Positions 50,783-60,255 of a stretch of DNA of 64,000 bases are shown piece after piece. The position numbers and the translations under genes are program-made. The DNA comes from Arthrobacter sp. AK04 (GTDB lineage Bacteria; Actinomycetota; Actinomycetes; Actinomycetales; Micrococcaceae), in contig NZ_JAJOMC010000020.1 in assembly GCF_021129155.1 (NCBI RefSeq), positions 1 to 64,000 of the forward strand, given 5' to 3'. Numbering within the stretch: position 1 is the stretch's first letter; the number at the start of each line of letters is the position of its first letter. Under the pieces are notes generated by a model. The model made no database searches. It saw only the letters and a program-made list of their open reading frames with translations, and was not told the DNA's origin.

Positions 50783-52110
50783 CAGCTCACTCCTGCGGTG
50801 ACGGCGGCGCGGTTGCCGATCTCCAGCCAGCCCTGGCCGGTGGGGAACGTCCAGCGCTCGCGGGATTCGGGCAGCATTTCGGCGCCGGAACCGGGCAGGC
50901 GCGGCGCAACGTAGCGGCCGCCGTCGATCCTTACCGGGTCCGTGAAGTGCTCATGGAGGTGGTCCACGTACTCGATCATGCGGTTGTCCATGGTGCCGGA
51001 GACGGCCGCGTAGTCGAAGAAGGAGAAGTGCTGCACCAGTTCGCACAGGCCCACGCCGCCGGCGTGCGGGCAGACGGGGGTGTCGAAGCGTGCGGCCAGG
51101 AGCAGGGTGGCGAGGTTTTCGTTGACGCCGGCCACGCGGGTGGAGTCGATCTGGACAACGTCGATGGCGCCGGCCTGGAGGAGCTGCTTGAAGACGATGC
51201 GGTTGGCCACGGCCTCGCCGGTGGCCACCTTGACGGGGGAGACGCCCTTGCGGATGTCGGCGTGTCCCAGGATGTCATCGGTGCTGGTGGGTTCCTCGAT
51301 CCACCACGGGTTGAATTCCGCCAGGCCGTTGACCCAGTCGATCGCCTCGCCCACTTCCCAGCGCTGGTTCGCGTCGATGGCGATCCGGATGTCCGGGCCC
51401 ACGGTTTCACGGGCCAGGCGCATGCGGCGGCGGTCCTCCTCCAGGCTGCCGCCCACCTTGAGCTTGATGAGGCCGAAGCCGTCCGCCACGGCTTCCTTGC
51501 TGAGCCGGATCAGCTTCTCGTCGCTGTAGCCCAGCCAGCCGGGGGAGGTGGTGTAGGCGGGGTAGCCGTGCTGCTGCAGCTCGGCGATGCGGGTTTCCTT
51601 GCCCGCGGTGCCGCGCCGGAGGATGTCCAGCGCGTCCGCCGGGGTGAGGGCGTTCTGGATGTGGGTAAAGTCGATGGCGCTGACGATCTCCTCCGGCTGC
51701 ATTTCAGCCAGGAGCAGCCACAGGGGTTTGCGTTCGCGCTTGGCGCGCATATCCCAGAGGGCGTTCACCAGGGCGCCGCAGGCCATGTGGGAGACGCCCT
51801 TTTCCGGGCCGAGCCACCGCAGCTGGGAGTCGTGGACCAGGCGGCGGGAGGCTGCGCCGAGGTCGTTGACCAGTTCGTCGGTGTCCCGGCCGATCAGGAG
51901 CCGGCCGTAGGATTCGATGGCTGCGGTGATGATCTCGTTGCCGCGGCCGCAGGTGAACACGAAGCCGTGGCCGCTTTCGCCGTCGTCCGCGGTGATGGTG
52001 ACGTACGCGGCGGAGTAGTCCGGGTCCACGTTGACGGCGTCGGAGCCGTCCAGCTCAAGGGAAGTGGGGAACCGGAGGTCCTGGGTGGTGATGGAGATGA
52101 TTCTGGACAT
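50782..52110 (-). CDS. Enolase-superfamily sugar-acid dehydratase (L-fuconate dehydratase type)
   Basis: This is a 442-residue enzyme of the fuconate-dehydratase group. [19 protein letters not shown] and [15 protein letters not shown] are nearly diagnostic. [10 protein letters not shown] gives the KxK base. [18 protein letters not shown] and ATGE carry the metal ligands, and [13 protein letters not shown] holds the catalytic histidine. Known members dehydrate L-fuconate and also D-arabinonate and L-galactonate to 2-keto-3-deoxy acids. I placed the start at the ATG 52110, although the frame stays open far upstream. The ribosome site is GAAAGG at an unusually long distance. Confidence 0.9.
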   Translation of the reverse strand: MSRIISITTQDLRFPTSLELDGSDAVNVDPDYSAAYVTITADDGESGHGFVFTCGRGNEIITAAIESYGRLLIGRDTDELVNDLGAASRRLVHDSQLRWLGPEKGVSHMACGALVNALWDMRAKRERKPLWLLLAEMQPEEIVSAIDFTHIQNALTPADALDILRRGTAGKETRIAELQQHGYPAYTTSPGWLGYSDEKLIRLSKEAVADGFGLIKLKVGGSLEEDRRRMRLARETVGPDIRIAIDANQRWEVGEAIDWVNGLAEFNPWWIEEPTSTDDILGHADIRKGVSPVKVATGEAVANRIVFKQLLQAGAIDVVQIDSTRVAGVNENLATLLLAARFDTPVCPHAGGVGLCELVQHFSFFDYAAVSGTMDNRMIEYVDHLHEHFTDPVRIDGGRYVAPRLPGSGAEMLPESRERWTFPTGQGWLEIGNRAAVTAGVS

Positions 52111-52133
52111 TGGTGTGCTTGCCTTTCGAAAGG

Positions 52134-53414
52134 TTAGTGGAAGCCGAGCAGCGTGGGCAGCCAGAGGCTGAGCGCGGGGACGAAGGTGATGATCACCAGG
52201 GTGGCGAGCATGGGGACGAAGAAGGGCATGACACCCTTGATGACCTGCGGGACGGGAACCTTGGTGACGCTGGAGAGGACAAAAAGCACCAGTCCCACGG
52301 GCGGGGTGAGCAGCCCGATGAGGAGGTTGAAGATGACCACCACGCCGAAGTGGATGGGGCTCAAACCGAACGTTTCGGCCACCGGCCCCAGCACGGGGAC
52401 CAGGATCAGGATGGCGGCGGTGGGTTCCAGGACGCAGCCGATCACCAGCAGGAGCAGGTTGACCAGGATCAGGAACACGATGGGGTGGTCCGTGAAGCCC
52501 AGGATGAAGTCGGCGGCCAGCTGTGGTGCCTGTTCGCGGGCCAGGACCCAGCCGAACAGGGATGCCGCGGCCACGATCAGGAGCACGGAGCCGGTGGTTT
52601 CCACCGATCCGAGCAGGATGCGGTAGGTCTTTCGCCAGGTCAGGGATTTGTAGAGCAGCGCCAGGACGAAGATGTACAGCACGCCGATGCCGGAAGCTTC
52701 GGTGGGGGTGAAGATTCCGCTGAGGATTCCGCCGAGGATCACGACGCCGGCACCGAAGGCCGGCAGGGCGCCCAGCAGGGACTTGCCGCGTTCGCCCCAG
52801 GTGGAGCGGGGCATCACCAGGTGGTGCTGCTTGCGGGTGAGCCACCAGACCATGAAGCAGAGGCAGCCGATGAGGATCATCGCCGGGACGATGCCCGCCA
52901 TGAACAGGGCGCCCACGGAGACGCCGGCGGTGACGGCGTAAATGATGGCGGGGATGCTGGGCGGGATCATCGGGGCGATCAGGGAGGAGGCTCCGGTGAT
53001 GCCTACGCCGAACTCCTCGGTGTAGCCGCGTTTCTTCATGGCCGGGACCTGGATCTTGCCCATGGCGGCGGCGTCCGCGATGGCCGCGCCGCTCATCCAG
53101 GAGAAGCCGAAGCTGGTGGCGATATTGACGTACCCCAGGCTGCCGCGGATGTGGCCCAGGTAGGCGACGGCGGCGGTGTAGAGGCGGTCGGAGACGCCGG
53201 AGACGTTGGCCACGTTGCCCAGCAGGATAAACAGGGGAACGGCCAGGATGGCGAAGTTGTTGACGCCCGAGGTGGTCTGCTGGACGGCGATGCCCAGCGT
53301 GGCGGACGGATCCATGACCACGTAGGCCAGGGCGGGGACCAGCAGCGCTATGGCCACGGGAACGCGCAGGGCCAGCAGGCCCAGAAGCGCTGCGAGCATG
53401 AGGGTAAGTGTCAT
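52134..53414 (-). CDS. dctM: TRAP transporter large permease DctM
   Basis: This is a 426-residue TRAP membrane subunit with about twelve helices, starting [21 protein letters not shown]. The conserved [16 protein letters not shown] loop lies near residue 100 ([20 protein letters not shown]). It carries out sodium-coupled translocation of the sugar acid together with DctQ and DctP. It lies nine bases after dctQ and 23 bases ahead of the dehydratase. Confidence 0.92.
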   Translation of the reverse strand: MTLTLMLAALLGLLALRVPVAIALLVPALAYVVMDPSATLGIAVQQTTSGVNNFAILAVPLFILLGNVANVSGVSDRLYTAAVAYLGHIRGSLGYVNIATSFGFSWMSGAAIADAAAMGKIQVPAMKKRGYTEEFGVGITGASSLIAPMIPPSIPAIIYAVTAGVSVGALFMAGIVPAMILIGCLCFMVWWLTRKQHHLVMPRSTWGERGKSLLGALPAFGAGVVILGGILSGIFTPTEASGIGVLYIFVLALLYKSLTWRKTYRILLGSVETTGSVLLIVAAASLFGWVLAREQAPQLAADFILGFTDHPIVFLILVNLLLLVIGCVLEPTAAILILVPVLGPVAETFGLSPIHFGVVVIFNLLIGLLTPPVGLVLFVLSSVTKVPVPQVIKGVMPFFVPMLATLVIITFVPALSLWLPTLLGFH

Positions 53415-53423
53415 TGCGGGTCC

Positions 53424-54017
53424 TCAGAAGGATTCTTTTTCGAGGTTTTCCATGGCGCCGGGAACCTGGTCCGGGTGCTTCAGGTTGACGTAGGTGTTCA
53501 GCAGGCCGTGGATGAAGATCAGGGCGAAGCCGACGGCCGCGGCCGTGTACACCCAGCTCATGGGCAGCTGGGTGGCCGGTGCCTTCAGCCTGGCGGCGGT
53601 AAGAGCGAACTGCAGCCCCGCATAGGCCATGGCTCCGGAGACCACCAGGACCACCAGCATGGCGAAGGAATCCATCACCACCGCCGCGCGCTTGCCCAGT
53701 TTGGCGGCCAGCAGGTCCACGGTGACGTGGAGGCGGCGGGCCATCACGAAACCGGCGCTGATGAAGGTCAGCCAGACCAGGGCGAACCGGGCGAGTTCCT
53801 CCGTCCAGGTCAGCGGGCTGGAGAAGATGTACCGGCTGGCCACCTGGCCCAGGACCAGGAAGAACACCAGGACCAGGAAGCCTGCGGCCAGGACACGCTC
53901 GGCGTTGACCAGGGCCCGGATTGCGCGGCTTTTGGCCTCGAGGAAGTCCGGCTCGTCCGGGTGGTCCGGGAGGGCGGGCACAGCGCGGGGCGTTGTTTCC
54001 GTGAGTTCGGCTGTCAC
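53424..54017 (-). CDS. dctQ: TRAP transporter small permease DctQ
   Basis: This is a 197-residue protein with four membrane helices after a 45-residue cytoplasmic N-terminus ([43 protein letters not shown]). The WTEELAR motif is typical of DctQ. The start is GTG at 54017, overlapping the stop of dctP by three bases. It forms the membrane complex with DctM. Confidence 0.9.
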   Translation of the reverse strand: MTAELTETTPRAVPALPDHPDEPDFLEAKSRAIRALVNAERVLAAGFLVLVFFLVLGQVASRYIFSSPLTWTEELARFALVWLTFISAGFVMARRLHVTVDLLAAKLGKRAAVVMDSFAMLVVLVVSGAMAYAGLQFALTAARLKAPATQLPMSWVYTAAAVGFALIFIHGLLNTYVNLKHPDQVPGAMENLEKESF

Positions 54018-55051
54018 TTGCTGGCCTGGATTTCCTTGTAGAGCTCGCCCCAGGAGACCTGGCCGGGCAGGGCTTCGCGGGCCTGGTCCATGAAGGCTGC
54101 GCGGTCCACGTCCTCGTTGACATTGATGCTGCCGCCCTGCTTCCATGCGGCCAGGGTGTCCTTTTCGGCCGTTTCCACGCATTCCCGGACGCTGGCGGCG
54201 GCAACATCCATGGCTTCATCCAAGGCTTTTTGCTGGGCTTCGTCCAGGGAGTCGTAGATGGACTCGCTGGTGACCACGTTGACGGCCTGCACCAGGTGCC
54301 CCGTGAGGTTCACGAAGTCCTGGACCTCGTTGAACTTGGCGGTGGCGATGGTGGGGATGGGGTTCTCCTGGGCATCGATGACACCCTGCTGCAGGCCCAG
54401 GTAGACCTCGCCCAGGGCCATGGGGGTGGCGGTGCCGCCCATGATCTTGGTGTTGAGCATGTACTGCGGGGCGTCCGGGGTGCGGATCTTCAGGCCCTGC
54501 ATGTCCTGCGGGGTGTTGATGGGCTTGTTGGAGGTGACGTGCCGGGTGCCGTAGTACCAGCCGGAAAGCACCTGCAGGCCGGACTCGTCCTTGAGGTCCG
54601 TGTAGATCTTCTTCATGGTGCCGCCTTCCAGGGTCTTGGCGAAGTGGTCCACGCTTTCGAACAGGTAGGCGCCATCCAGGACCGCTGCGGGTTCATGCCA
54701 CACTCCCAGGAACGAAGGGCCCGCGATGGACATGTCCAGGGCGCCGCTGGCCACCTGCTCCAGAGCCTGGGCCTCGCTGCCCAGCTGGCCGCCCGGGAAG
54801 CTTTTGACGGTGATGCCGCTGCCGGCCAGTTTTTCCGTGAGGGTTGTGACGCCGCACTTTTCCACGGGGTGGCCGGCGTCGTAGACGTGGGCCAGCTTGA
54901 GGGCGCGGCCTTCGCTGGCCGCGGCGGCAACGTCCTTCTTCGTGCCGGCGTCCACGGGGCCGCCCACGCCACAGCCGGCGAGGGTCAGGGCCGCGGCGGC
55001 GGCCAGGGAAAGCTGGGCGCCGCGGTAGATTTTGCGGGTGGTCTTATTCAT
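54014..55051 (-). CDS. dctP: TRAP transporter solute-binding lipoprotein DctP
   Basis: This is a 345-residue lipoprotein: the signal sequence ends LTLAGC, with the lipobox cysteine near residue 27. The DctP core includes [28 protein letters not shown] (with the arginine that binds the ligand carboxylate) and [16 protein letters not shown] carboxylated ligand is therefore expected, in line with the sugar-acid dehydratase in the operon. AAAGGAG precedes the ATG. Confidence 0.92.
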   Translation of the reverse strand: MNKTTRKIYRGAQLSLAAAAALTLAGCGVGGPVDAGTKKDVAAAASEGRALKLAHVYDAGHPVEKCGVTTLTEKLAGSGITVKSFPGGQLGSEAQALEQVASGALDMSIAGPSFLGVWHEPAAVLDGAYLFESVDHFAKTLEGGTMKKIYTDLKDESGLQVLSGWYYGTRHVTSNKPINTPQDMQGLKIRTPDAPQYMLNTKIMGGTATPMALGEVYLGLQQGVIDAQENPIPTIATAKFNEVQDFVNLTGHLVQAVNVVTSESIYDSLDEAQQKALDEAMDVAAASVRECVETAEKDTLAAWKQGGSINVNEDVDRAAFMDQAREALPGQVSWGELYKEIQASK

Positions 55052-55132
55052 GGGGTTCTCCTTTGAACGGGCATAGCTGTGTTGGGGAGTGCGTGAAGGT
55101 TCGGGGGCCCTGTCCGGCCGGTGAATCAAAAA

Positions 55133-55158
55133 ATATAGGATTCGTGAAAAAACTATAT
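55133..55158. promoter_or_regulatory. AT-rich inverted repeat between dctP and gntR
   Basis: ATATAG (55133-55138) and CTATAT (55153-55158) are perfect complements 14 bases apart. TATGAT at 55158-55163 is a good -10 for the GntR gene. The island is strikingly AT-rich for this genome and should carry both promoters and the GntR operator. Confidence 0.5.
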
Positions 55159-55216
55159 ATGATGGGAGTCACATTGCAAGCGGCAGTGTGAAAGCTTCTT
55201 CTGAAAGGGTTGCAAA

Positions 55217-55933
55217 GTGGCAATCTCCGATGCTGTGCCCAGGCAGCGGCCGGCCCAAGGGGTCTACGAGGCGCTGAAGGACCAGATCCTGGACAACAGG
55301 ATTCCGCCCGGGACCAAGGTCAACATTGACGCGGTGTCCCGGGAGCTGGGCGTTTCCCCGACACCTGTCAGGGAGGCACTGCAGCGGTTGCAGGGCGACA
55401 ACCTGGTGGTGGCCACCTCCGGGCGCGGCTACAGCACCACGGCACTGCTCGACGCCGACGGCCTCCGTGACCTGTTCGAGTTCCGGCTCCTGGTGGAACC
55501 GTGGGCCGCCCGCGCTGCCGCCGTTGACCGGCTCAACAACCCGGCGCGCAGGCTCGACGGCGAACTGGCGGACTTCCGCGAGCGCAGCAGCACCGGTGGT
55601 GACATCCGGCAGGACCTGGTGGCGCACGACACCCATTTTCACGAGCTCATCCTGACGGCGTCCGGCAACGGCGTGATCCGTAACGCGTTCGAGCAGACCC
55701 ACTGCCACCTGCACCTGTTCCGGCTCTACCCTGCCGACGTTGACGGCACCATCACCATCGAGGAACACCGCCAGGTATCCGAGGCCATCCGGGACTGTGA
55801 TCCGGCCAGGGCTGAGGAAGCCATGTACCTGCACCTGACCGGTTCCTACCGCAGGTTTGCTGAGGCTTTCAACGGGGGCGGTGCGGCCGCGCTCCAGGCG
55901 CGGCGGGCCTCATCGGTTGCCGACGTACGCTGA
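55217..55933 (+). CDS. GntR family (FadR/FCD) regulator of sugar-acid operon
   Basis: This is a 238-residue regulator. The N-terminal winged helix is at about residues 12-75 (VYEALKDQILDNRIPPGTKV, LGVSPTPVREALQRLQGDNL) and the FCD ligand domain at about 85-220 with metal-binding histidines (LVAHDTHFHELIL). The start is GTG with GAAAGG eight bases ahead. It is divergent from dctP and likely responds to the sugar acid or its 2-keto-3-deoxy product. Confidence 0.9.
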   Translation: MAISDAVPRQRPAQGVYEALKDQILDNRIPPGTKVNIDAVSRELGVSPTPVREALQRLQGDNLVVATSGRGYSTTALLDADGLRDLFEFRLLVEPWAARAAAVDRLNNPARRLDGELADFRERSSTGGDIRQDLVAHDTHFHELILTASGNGVIRNAFEQTHCHLHLFRLYPADVDGTITIEEHRQVSEAIRDCDPARAEEAMYLHLTGSYRRFAEAFNGGGAAALQARRASSVADVR

Positions 55934-55948
55934 GAGCTCGGCTGGGCG

Positions 55949-57355
55949 TCACCCGATGATGGGGCGTTCCTCCGGCAGTTGGAAGAGCCTCGGGCGCAGG
56001 GCCAGCGCCAGCGCGGTGCTGACGGCGATCGGTCCAATGCGTCCCAGGAACATCAGGACGATGAGCACGAACTGGGCGTTGGCCGGCAGGCCTGCGGTGA
56101 TGCCGGTGCTGAGCCCCACTGTTCCAAAGGCCGAGGTCGCCTCGAAAAGTGAGTCGTCCAGGCTGTGGTCCGTAAAAGTCAGGAGCAGCAGTGTGCCGAT
56201 GATGACCGCCGCAACGCCGAGCAGGGCGACCGAGAGCGCCTGGCGCTGGACGGAGGAGGAGATGCTCCGGTGGGCGATGTTGACGTGTTCGTTGCCGCGG
56301 ACTTCGTTCCAGATGGCATAGCCGAGGACCAGGAAGGTGGCGATTTTGATGCCTCCCGCTGTGCCTGCGCTGCCGCCGCCGATGAACATCAGGACGTCGG
56401 TGACCAGCAGGGTCTCCGGTGACGCGGCGCCGTAGTCGATGCTGTTAAACCCTGCGGTCCTGGGGAAGATCCCGCCGGCCAGCGACGCCAGGAGCTTGCC
56501 TCCCTGGGAAAAGCCGCCCAGGGTCTCCTGGCGGTTCCATTCAAAGGAAGCGAACAAAGCGGTTCCGAGGACCAGGAGGGCGCAGGTGCCGAACACGGTA
56601 AGCCGGGTATGCACGGTCCAGGACTTTACGTTGAACCCTTGGCGCCAAAGTTCGATGAGCACAGGGAATCCCAGACCGCCCGCTATGAGGGCCAGGCAGA
56701 TGGGGACGATGATCCAGGGATCCTGGGCGAAGCCCATGAGGCTGTCGCTGTAGAGGGCGAAGCCCGCGTTGTTGAAGGCGGAGACGGAATGGAAGACGCC
56801 GTTCCACAGGGCGGCCAGGGGGTCTTCCGTGTAGGCAATCCAGAACCTGCCGGTCAGGAGGACGGCTGTGGCTGCTTCGAAGACCAGCATGATCCGGGCC
56901 ACGCGGAAAAGCACATGCCGCACGTCCCCCAGGTTGAGGGTGTGGGTCTCGGACTGGGCCACGAGCTGCCCTTGGAGGCCGATCGACTTCCGGAGCATCA
57001 GGGTAAGGAGCGTTGCGAGGGACATGATGCCAAATCCGCCCACTTGGATCAGCATAAGGATCACAACGTGCCCGAACGGCGTCCAGAACACGGGGGTGTC
57101 CACGGTAACGAGTCCCGTGACACACACCGCTGACACGGCGGTGAAGAGGGCGGGCATGAATTCTCCACCGGGTTGCCCCGTGCGGGCGGCAGGGAGCATC
57201 AGCAGGAGTGTGCCGACCGCAATCGCGCAGAGGTATGCGATCGGGACCAGGCGCACCGGATGGAGAACGAGGCGTTTGAGGAACCCCGTCCACCGGCTGG
57301 CCACTGGATGGTTCTCCCACGTCCGGGCCGGGATTTTGGAGTTACGCTGCAACAC
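55949..57355 (-). CDS. trkH: TrkH/KtrB-family potassium transporter
   Basis: This is a 468-residue membrane subunit with the four pore-loop modules of SKT transporters, for example ALFTAVSAVCVTGLVTVD and FHSVSAFNNAGFALYSD, plus TAGFNSIDYG and SAFGTVGLSTGI. It imports potassium in complex with a TrkA/KtrA-type nucleotide-binding subunit, which is not encoded here. The start is GTG at 57355, six bases after a TAGCGT hexamer and without a ribosome site. It is divergent from a KdpD-like kinase gene. Confidence 0.9.
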   Translation of the reverse strand: MLQRNSKIPARTWENHPVASRWTGFLKRLVLHPVRLVPIAYLCAIAVGTLLLMLPAARTGQPGGEFMPALFTAVSAVCVTGLVTVDTPVFWTPFGHVVILMLIQVGGFGIMSLATLLTLMLRKSIGLQGQLVAQSETHTLNLGDVRHVLFRVARIMLVFEAATAVLLTGRFWIAYTEDPLAALWNGVFHSVSAFNNAGFALYSDSLMGFAQDPWIIVPICLALIAGGLGFPVLIELWRQGFNVKSWTVHTRLTVFGTCALLVLGTALFASFEWNRQETLGGFSQGGKLLASLAGGIFPRTAGFNSIDYGAASPETLLVTDVLMFIGGGSAGTAGGIKIATFLVLGYAIWNEVRGNEHVNIAHRSISSSVQRQALSVALLGVAAVIIGTLLLLTFTDHSLDDSLFEATSAFGTVGLSTGITAGLPANAQFVLIVLMFLGRIGPIAVSTALALALRPRLFQLPEERPIIG

Positions 57356-57361
57356 AATTTG

Positions 57362-57367
57362 ACGCTA
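57362..57367 (-). promoter_or_regulatory. -10 element of trkH, probably leaderless
   Basis: Read on the minus strand it is TAGCGT, followed by six bases and the GTG at 57355. No ribosome-binding site is present. Confidence 0.45.
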
Positions 57368-57434
57368 CCGCCGGCGGCATCCGCCTTGGGCCGGGTTGGC
57401 GTAAGGGTCCCGTAAAGAATTCGTGCGCTTCGGG

Positions 57435-57440
57435 CAGAAT
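57435..57440 (+). promoter_or_regulatory. Weak -10 element of kinase gene, possibly leaderless
   Basis: CAGAAT ends six bases before the ATG at 57447. It departs from TANNNT at the first base, so this is a weaker case. Confidence 0.3.
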
Positions 57441-57446
57441 GGGTGA

Positions 57447-58937
57447 ATGAGCCGGGGCGGAAGTATGGGGAGCGCGGGTTTAGGCGCCTCCGGGCTGGGA
57501 CCGGTCCGGACCCTGACCGGGTTCGTCCTGGCGCTGGTGCTCCCTGCGGGCATGACCTTCCTGCTCAGTCCGTTCGACGAGCTGAACCTGGCCACGCATG
57601 CTTTGGCACGGCTGTGTGCCGTCATCCTTGTCGCCTTTGTTGGCGGCCTGTGGCCTGCCGTGCTGGCGGCAGTCCTGGACGCCCTGTTCCTCAACTACTT
57701 CGTGACCCATCCGATCGGGACCCTGACGGTCAATGATCCCCAGGACGTTTTCGTGCTTCTGGTCTACCTGGGGGTTGGGATTGCAGTGGCACTGGTGGTG
57801 GGGCTTTCAGCCCGCAGGTCCCGTGCCGCCGCCCTTTCCAGCGCCGAGGCGCTGACGCTGAGTGAGCTGGCCCGCACCTCCTTGGCCGGAGACCAGAGTT
57901 CCGAGGAGTTCCTCGGCCAGTTGCGCGGGCAGTTCGGCCTCGCCGGCGTCAGTGTCTTCGAGAGGGCCGACGACGGGCTGTGGCGCCTGCGCGCCTCCGC
58001 GGGGGAGTACGCCCCACAGCTTCCGGAGGAGGCGGACATCCTTGACCGGCCCCGCCCCGGATTGCTGGTGGGGCTGAAACAGCCGGCGCCGACCGGCGGG
58101 GACCGCCGCTTGCTGAACGCTTACGAAGCACACCTTGCGGCGCTGCTCGAGCGGGAAAAACTGGTCCTCCATCTGCGGGACTCGATCAAACTCATCGAAG
58201 GCAACCGGGTCAAGACGTCCATCCTGCGGGCTGTCTCCCACGACCTGCGGACGCCGCTGGCCGGGATCGAGCTCGCGCTGACGGCATTACGCCGCCAGCG
58301 GTCCAAGACCACTCCACAGCAGCAGGAAGAAATGCTTGACGTGGTCCAAAGTTCAACGGACCGGCTGAAAAGTCTCGTAGGAAACCTCCTGGACATGTCC
58401 AGGATCTCCAGCGACAGCGTCCAGGTGCTCCACGAGCCCGTCACGTGGCTTGACGTCGTCCCTGAAGCGCTGGCCGGTGTGCCGGAGGGGGCCGTCCGCG
58501 TGGAGCTGGCTCCCAACCTGCCTCCGATCGATGCCGACCGCGGGCTGCTTGAGCGGGCCCTTGCAAACATTGTGGAGAACGCTGTGAAGTACGCTCCGGG
58601 AACAGACGTCCTGGTACAGGCCACGGCCGGAAGCGGCGTGCAGGTTGGTCCGGACGGCCGTCCCTACAGTGAGTTGCGCGTTGTGGATTACGGGGGTGGG
58701 GTACCGGCCAGCCGCGTTGTCGCAATGTTCCAGCCTTTCCAGCGCCTCAATGATTCTTCTGCCGGAGCCGGAGCCGGAGCCGGAGCCGGTATTGGACTGG
58801 GGCTTGCTGTCGCCAAGGGGTTTGTCGAAGCTATGGACGGAGAGCTCCTGGCCGAGGAGACGCCGGGCGGCGGACTTACCATGGCAGTCAGGCTGCCTCT
58901 CTATATGGGATCAGCAGAGTCCAAGGATGACCAATGA
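57447..58937 (+). CDS. KdpD-like histidine kinase lacking the N-terminal KdpD domain
   Basis: This is a 496-residue sensor kinase. Three to four membrane helices (about residues 25-125, DUF4118 as in KdpD: FDELNLATHALARLCAVILVAFVGG, LFLNYFVTHPIGTLTV) are followed by a GAF-like segment (about 145-235). Then come the H-box RAVSHDLRTPLAG (about residue 265), the N-box NIVENAVKYAPG, DYGGGVP and GIGLGLAVAKG. The ~370-residue KdpD/USP region that precedes this architecture in classical KdpD is absent. The ATP lid contains a five-fold AG repeat. It overlaps the response-regulator gene by four bases. Confidence 0.88.
   Translation: MSRGGSMGSAGLGASGLGPVRTLTGFVLALVLPAGMTFLLSPFDELNLATHALARLCAVILVAFVGGLWPAVLAAVLDALFLNYFVTHPIGTLTVNDPQDVFVLLVYLGVGIAVALVVGLSARRSRAAALSSAEALTLSELARTSLAGDQSSEEFLGQLRGQFGLAGVSVFERADDGLWRLRASAGEYAPQLPEEADILDRPRPGLLVGLKQPAPTGGDRRLLNAYEAHLAALLEREKLVLHLRDSIKLIEGNRVKTSILRAVSHDLRTPLAGIELALTALRRQRSKTTPQQQEEMLDVVQSSTDRLKSLVGNLLDMSRISSDSVQVLHEPVTWLDVVPEALAGVPEGAVRVELAPNLPPIDADRGLLERALANIVENAVKYAPGTDVLVQATAGSGVQVGPDGRPYSELRVVDYGGGVPASRVVAMFQPFQRLNDSSAGAGAGAGAGIGLGLAVAKGFVEAMDGELLAEETPGGGLTMAVRLPLYMGSAESKDDQ
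58761..58790 (+). repeat. Hexanucleotide repeat in kinase ATP lid
   Basis: Four exact GCCGGA units and a fifth GCCGGT encode five Ala-Gly pairs just before GIGLGL. Unit gain or loss would keep the frame and change lid length. Confidence 0.85.
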
Positions 58938-59608
58938 GAACTGTCCTGGTGGTTGATGACGAACCCCAGCTGGTGCGCGCCCTGCAGGTCAATCTCGAGG
59001 CGGAAGGCTACACCGTTACCACTGCGGCCGACGGCGCCAAGGCACTGCGCTCCGCCGCTTCCCAGCCGCCGGATGTGCTGGTGCTGGACCTCGGCCTGCC
59101 GGACATGGACGGCACGGAAGTGATCCGGAGGCTGCGCGTCTGGACGGAGCTGCCCATCATCGTGCTGTCCGCCCGCCATGGCTCCTCGGATAAGGTCGAA
59201 GCCCTCGACGCCGGAGCTGATGACTACGTGACCAAACCCTTCGGCCTGGACGAGCTGCTGGCCAGGCTTCGCGCCGTCGAAAGGCGTTCCTGGCCCGTCC
59301 GCGAAGGTGGGACCGTGGTGGCTGGCGATCTGGAAATCGACCTGATGGCTGCCACTGTTTCCCTTGCCGGGGAGCGCATCCGGCTCACCCCCCGCGAGTG
59401 GGGCGTGTTACAGCTGCTGGTCGAGAACCGGGGCAGGCTCGTCTCCCAGCAACAGATCCTCAACGAGGTGTGGGGGCCCGCCTATGAGAAGGAAACCCAC
59501 TACCTGCGCATTTATGTGGGGCAGCTCAGGCGCAAGTTAGAAGGCGACCCCGCGCATCCCCGTCACCTGGTAACCGAGCCAGGCTTGGGCTACCGCTTCG
59601 AAACATAG
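58934..59608 (+). CDS. KdpE-like OmpR-family response regulator
   Basis: This is a 224-residue regulator. The receiver domain has D8/D9, the phosphoacceptor D52 in VLVLDLGLPDMDG and K in VTKPFG. The C-terminal winged helix is at about residues 130-222 (LTPREWGVLQLLVENRGRLV, YEKETHYLRIYVGQLRRKLE). It is coupled to the kinase by an ATGA overlap. KdpE relatives control potassium uptake; here the neighbouring trkH is the obvious target. Confidence 0.92.
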   Translation: MRTVLVVDDEPQLVRALQVNLEAEGYTVTTAADGAKALRSAASQPPDVLVLDLGLPDMDGTEVIRRLRVWTELPIIVLSARHGSSDKVEALDAGADDYVTKPFGLDELLARLRAVERRSWPVREGGTVVAGDLEIDLMAATVSLAGERIRLTPREWGVLQLLVENRGRLVSQQQILNEVWGPAYEKETHYLRIYVGQLRRKLEGDPAHPRHLVTEPGLGYRFET

Positions 59609-59647
59609 CCCGGGCACCTCGGCTGTCGAGCGGCACCCCTCTCTGGT

Positions 59648-59653
59648 TAGGCT
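59648..59653 (+). promoter_or_regulatory. -10 element, probably leaderless
   Basis: TAGGCT ends six bases before the ATG at 59660. No ribosome-binding site is present. Confidence 0.5.
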
Positions 59654-59659
59654 GGCGCA

Positions 59660-60166
59660 ATGGACTTTCAGCTTCGCCAGGCCACACCGGAGGACGCCGA
59701 GGCGGTGGTGCTTATGCAGACGCTGGCGCACGAGGAGTGCTACCCGCACCTGCTCTCGCCCGGATTCTTCCGCGGACGCAGGGCCAGCATCCCGGAACGG
59801 GTGGAGCGGCGCCGGCCGCATCTGGCAGTTCCCCATCCGCGGATCATCGCCGTGGACGCCAACAACGAACTGGTGGGGTTCGCGGACGCCGGGCCGGGCC
59901 GCGACGACGACGGCCCGAAAGCGCTGGAGCTGTACTCGATCTACACCCTCCGCCGGACGTACGGAACGGGGCTCGGCGCTGCGCTCATGCGCGCCGCCAT
60001 CGGCGAAGGCCCGGCCTACCTTTGGGTGGTGGAGGACAATCCGCGGGCGCTGGCCTTCTACGTGAAGCAGGGCTTCCGTCCCGACGGGAAGCGCAACACG
60101 CTGCCGCCGGAGTGGGAGGAACTGCCGGAGTTCCGGATGGTCCGGCGCGCACGGGCCGGGAGTTGA
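59660..60166 (+). CDS. GNAT acetyltransferase
   Basis: This 168-residue GNAT-fold protein begins MDFQLRQATPEDAEAVVLM. The acetyl-CoA-binding segment RRTYGTGLGAALMRAAI corresponds to the R/Q-x-x-G-x-G/A motif near residue 105. VVEDNPRALAFYVKQGF completes the fold. The acceptor is unknown (amine, peptide or small molecule). It is a single gene. Confidence 0.88.
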   Translation: MDFQLRQATPEDAEAVVLMQTLAHEECYPHLLSPGFFRGRRASIPERVERRRPHLAVPHPRIIAVDANNELVGFADAGPGRDDDGPKALELYSIYTLRRTYGTGLGAALMRAAIGEGPAYLWVVEDNPRALAFYVKQGFRPDGKRNTLPPEWEELPEFRMVRRARAGS

Positions 60167-60255
60167 CGTCCTACTTTGCACGCTACGCCGGGGCTCTCAG
60201 CAGCCCAACACTCTGGTTTGCCCCAACGGCTCTTTCCGTCCCTTTTATGGGGCTT

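Noticed and set aside
52122..52133. CCTTTCGAAAGG palindrome between dctM and the dehydratase
   Set aside because: A 12-base palindrome is expected by chance several times in 64 kb, and half of it is simply the ribosome-binding sequence of the dehydratase gene.
52111..54219. Very long upstream extension of the fuconate-dehydratase frame
   Set aside because: The extension lies in the alternative frame of dctM and dctQ, is rich in arginine, glycine and proline, and shows no domain. The dehydratase family starts at the MSRIIS-like methionine.
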